Shown in pieces: positions 6,133 through 7,202 of a stretch of 7,202 nt of DNA. Below the pieces are notes generated by a model, which did not search any database, was not told the DNA's origin, and saw only the letters and a list, made by a program, of their open reading frames with translations. The stretch is taken from NCBI GenBank assembly GCA_945952355.1, contig CAMFIW010000134.1:1-7202 (forward strand), written 5' to 3'. The position numbers were made by a program, and so were the translations under genes. The stretch's first letter is position 1. The number at the start of each line of letters is the position of its first letter. This DNA is from an uncultured Phenylobacterium sp. GTDB lineage: Bacteria; Pseudomonadota; Alphaproteobacteria; Caulobacterales; Caulobacteraceae.

Positions 6133-6162
6133 AGGCTGAGCCTAAGCTCCTCCGAAGGCTGA
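6133..6162. repeat. Repeated AGGCTGA motifs and palindrome in the TetR leader
   Basis: AGGCT-G-AGCCT at 6133-6143 is an 11-bp odd palindrome. AGGCTGA recurs at 6156-6162, 23 bp downstream. Both lie in the 67-bp gap before the TetR gene, where an autoregulatory operator would be expected. AAGGA at 6162-6166 is the ribosome binding site, so the second copy would occlude translation initiation or the early leader. Candidate site only. Confidence 0.35.
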
Positions 6163-6175
6163 AGGATTCGCGCGC

Positions 6176-6832
6176 GTGACCGACCCCGTCGCGGCCAATG
6201 ATGTGACAGAGACCACCGAGGCCGCCACCAAGGCCGCGGTGTTCGCCGCCGCCGAGCGCCTGTTCGCCCTGCACGGCTTCCAGAACGTCTCGGTCCGCGA
6301 CATCACCGCCGAGGCCGGCGTGAACCTCGCCTCGGTGAACTATCACTTCGGCTCGAAGGACGCCCTGCTCTTCGAGATCTTCAAGCGGCGCACCAGCGAG
6401 CTGAATCGCGAGCGCGCACGGATGCTGCACGAGGCGAACGACCGCCACCAGGGCAAGCCGCCGGTCCGCGAGATCCTGGCCGCCCTGTTCACGCCGCCGC
6501 TGAAGTGGGCCTCCCCCGACAACGACCGGCGCATATCGGTGCAGTTCATCATCCGCTCCCGCTCCGAAGGCACGGCGGAAATGCGCGACGCCCTGGTCAA
6601 CGACGTGAGCCATCTCGCCCGGTTCGCCGACGCTCTGATCGCGGCCAGGCCGGACCTACCCCGCGAAACCGTCTACTGGCGGCTGCACTTCTGCCTTGGC
6701 ATGGTCCACAACAACCGCTTCGCCGAGTTCGACCGCCTGCATGTCCTCAGCGACGGAGCGACCCGGGAAGGCGATACCGAGGCCTTGCTCAAGCGGATGC
6801 TGGACTTCGCCGAAGCCGGCTTCCTCGCCTGA
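6176..6832 (+). CDS. TetR/AcrR-family transcriptional regulator
   Basis: A 218-residue DNA-binding protein of normal TetR length. The N-terminal domain has the family pattern: AAVFAAAERLFALHGFQNVSVRDI, then the HTH ITAEAGVNLASVNYHFGSKDALL (about 43-65), where YHFGSK is the signature. The C-terminal ligand domain (about 80-218) is helical, includes WRLHFCLGMVHNN (168-180), and is too variable to name a ligand. Start GTG 6176 has AAGGA 9 nt upstream and gives a normal short lead before the HTH; no in-frame ATG precedes the HTH. It lies 67 bp after the VWA gene and only a few bases before an MFS transporter gene in the same direction. The usual reading is a repressor controlling its own operon with the transporter. 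Whether it also rides on the VWA transcript is unclear. Confidence 0.95.
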   Translation: MTDPVAANDVTETTEAATKAAVFAAAERLFALHGFQNVSVRDITAEAGVNLASVNYHFGSKDALLFEIFKRRTSELNRERARMLHEANDRHQGKPPVREILAALFTPPLKWASPDNDRRISVQFIIRSRSEGTAEMRDALVNDVSHLARFADALIAARPDLPRETVYWRLHFCLGMVHNNRFAEFDRLHVLSDGATREGDTEALLKRMLDFAEAGFLA

Positions 6833-6837
6833 AGGCG

Positions 6838-7202
6838 TTGGACGCGGCGACGCCGGACCGCCTGTTTCTCGCCAAGGTCTACGGCTTCAAGTTTCTCGAC
6901 GGCTTCCTGCTGATCTACCCGCTCTACGGGGTGATGTTCGTCGAGCATGGGCTCTCGCCGTTCCAGGTGTCCCTGACCCTGATGGCCTGGGCCACGGTGG
7001 GCTTCCTACTGCAGATTCCCAGCGGCGTGCTGGCCGACCGCTTCTCGCGGCGCTGGCTGCTGGCGGGCGCCCAGGTGGTGAAGGCGGCGGTGTTCATCAC
7101 CTGGCTGGTCTGGCCGAACTTTGCCGGCTACCTGATCGGCCTGATGCTTTGGGGCGTGAAGAGCGCCTTCACCAACGGCACATTCGAGGCCCTGGTCTAC
7201 GA
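6838..7202 (+). CDS. MFS transporter (N-terminal part, runs off the right edge)
   Basis: The first 121 residues of a Major Facilitator Superfamily permease are visible. There are about three membrane segments: one around residues 12-36 (GFKFLDGFLLIYPLYGVMF), a second around 45-64 (VSLTLMAWATVGFLLQIP) and a third around 76-95. Between segments two and three lies SGVLADRFSRR, the MFS motif A (G-x-L-a-D-r-x-x-r-R). A further segment begins near YLIGLMLWG. No ATG lies upstream in frame, so TTG 6838 is the best start, five bases after the TetR stop; GAAGG at 6831-6835 is very close to it. CTG 6829, overlapping the TetR TGA, is an alternative. The tight spacing suggests translational coupling with the regulator. 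Substrate unknown; drug or metabolite export is the usual guess for a TetR-linked MFS. Confidence 0.85.
   Translation, partial: MDAATPDRLFLAKVYGFKFLDGFLLIYPLYGVMFVEHGLSPFQVSLTLMAWATVGFLLQIPSGVLADRFSRRWLLAGAQVVKAAVFITWLVWPNFAGYLIGLMLWGVKSAFTNGTFEALVY

Noticed and set aside
1..7202. CRISPR array, tRNA/rRNA, toxin-antitoxin or defence operon
   Set aside because: No regularly spaced repeats, RNA gene signatures or matching small gene pairs were found on either strand.

Overview
The window comes from a high-GC proteobacterial chromosome. Gene density, GC-rich third codon positions, GTG/TTG starts and the gene families suggest an alphaproteobacterium, plausibly Caulobacterales (Caulobacter or Phenylobacterium type). 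This placement is inference from style; no marker gene is present. There are no rRNA or tRNA genes, CRISPR arrays, complete insertion sequences or recognisable defence operons.

Layout. (1) Positions 1-1126: the 5' part of a histone-deacetylase-family gene runs leftward off the window edge. Head-to-head with it, only 34 bp away, is a GNAT-type N-acetyltransferase gene. (2) Positions 1127-1868: a short AT-richer, palindrome-bearing leader precedes a small serine-resolvase-like protein. That protein keeps its C-terminal helix-turn-helix but has lost the catalytic serine and most active-site arginines. A GC hairpin follows the gene. (3) Positions 1869-2858: an exported protein with a signal peptide, an unrecognised cysteine-containing domain, a Pro/Ala/Lys linker and a C-terminal SPOR domain. 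(4) Positions 2855-4834: a LysR-type regulator (minus strand) whose stop codon interlocks with that of the SPOR gene. It is divergent from an aldo/keto reductase gene that it probably controls. (5) Positions 4835-6108: a strong hairpin terminator and a palindrome, then a CoxE/COG3825-type von Willebrand factor A protein. (6) Positions 6109-7202: a TetR-type regulator followed at once by the first third of an MFS transporter, truncated by the window end.

Functionally these are several small chromosomal units rather than one pathway: a possible acetylation/deacetylation pair, an orphan DNA-binding resolvase relative, an envelope SPOR protein, a LysR/aldo-keto reductase regulator-target pair, a VWA protein without its usual MoxR ATPase partner nearby, and a TetR/MFS efflux-type pair. 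The observations most worth following are the catalytically dead resolvase-like protein with two palindromes upstream, the 34-bp divergent deacetylase/acetyltransferase arrangement, and the VWA gene separated from any MoxR partner. No clear new multi-gene system is evident.
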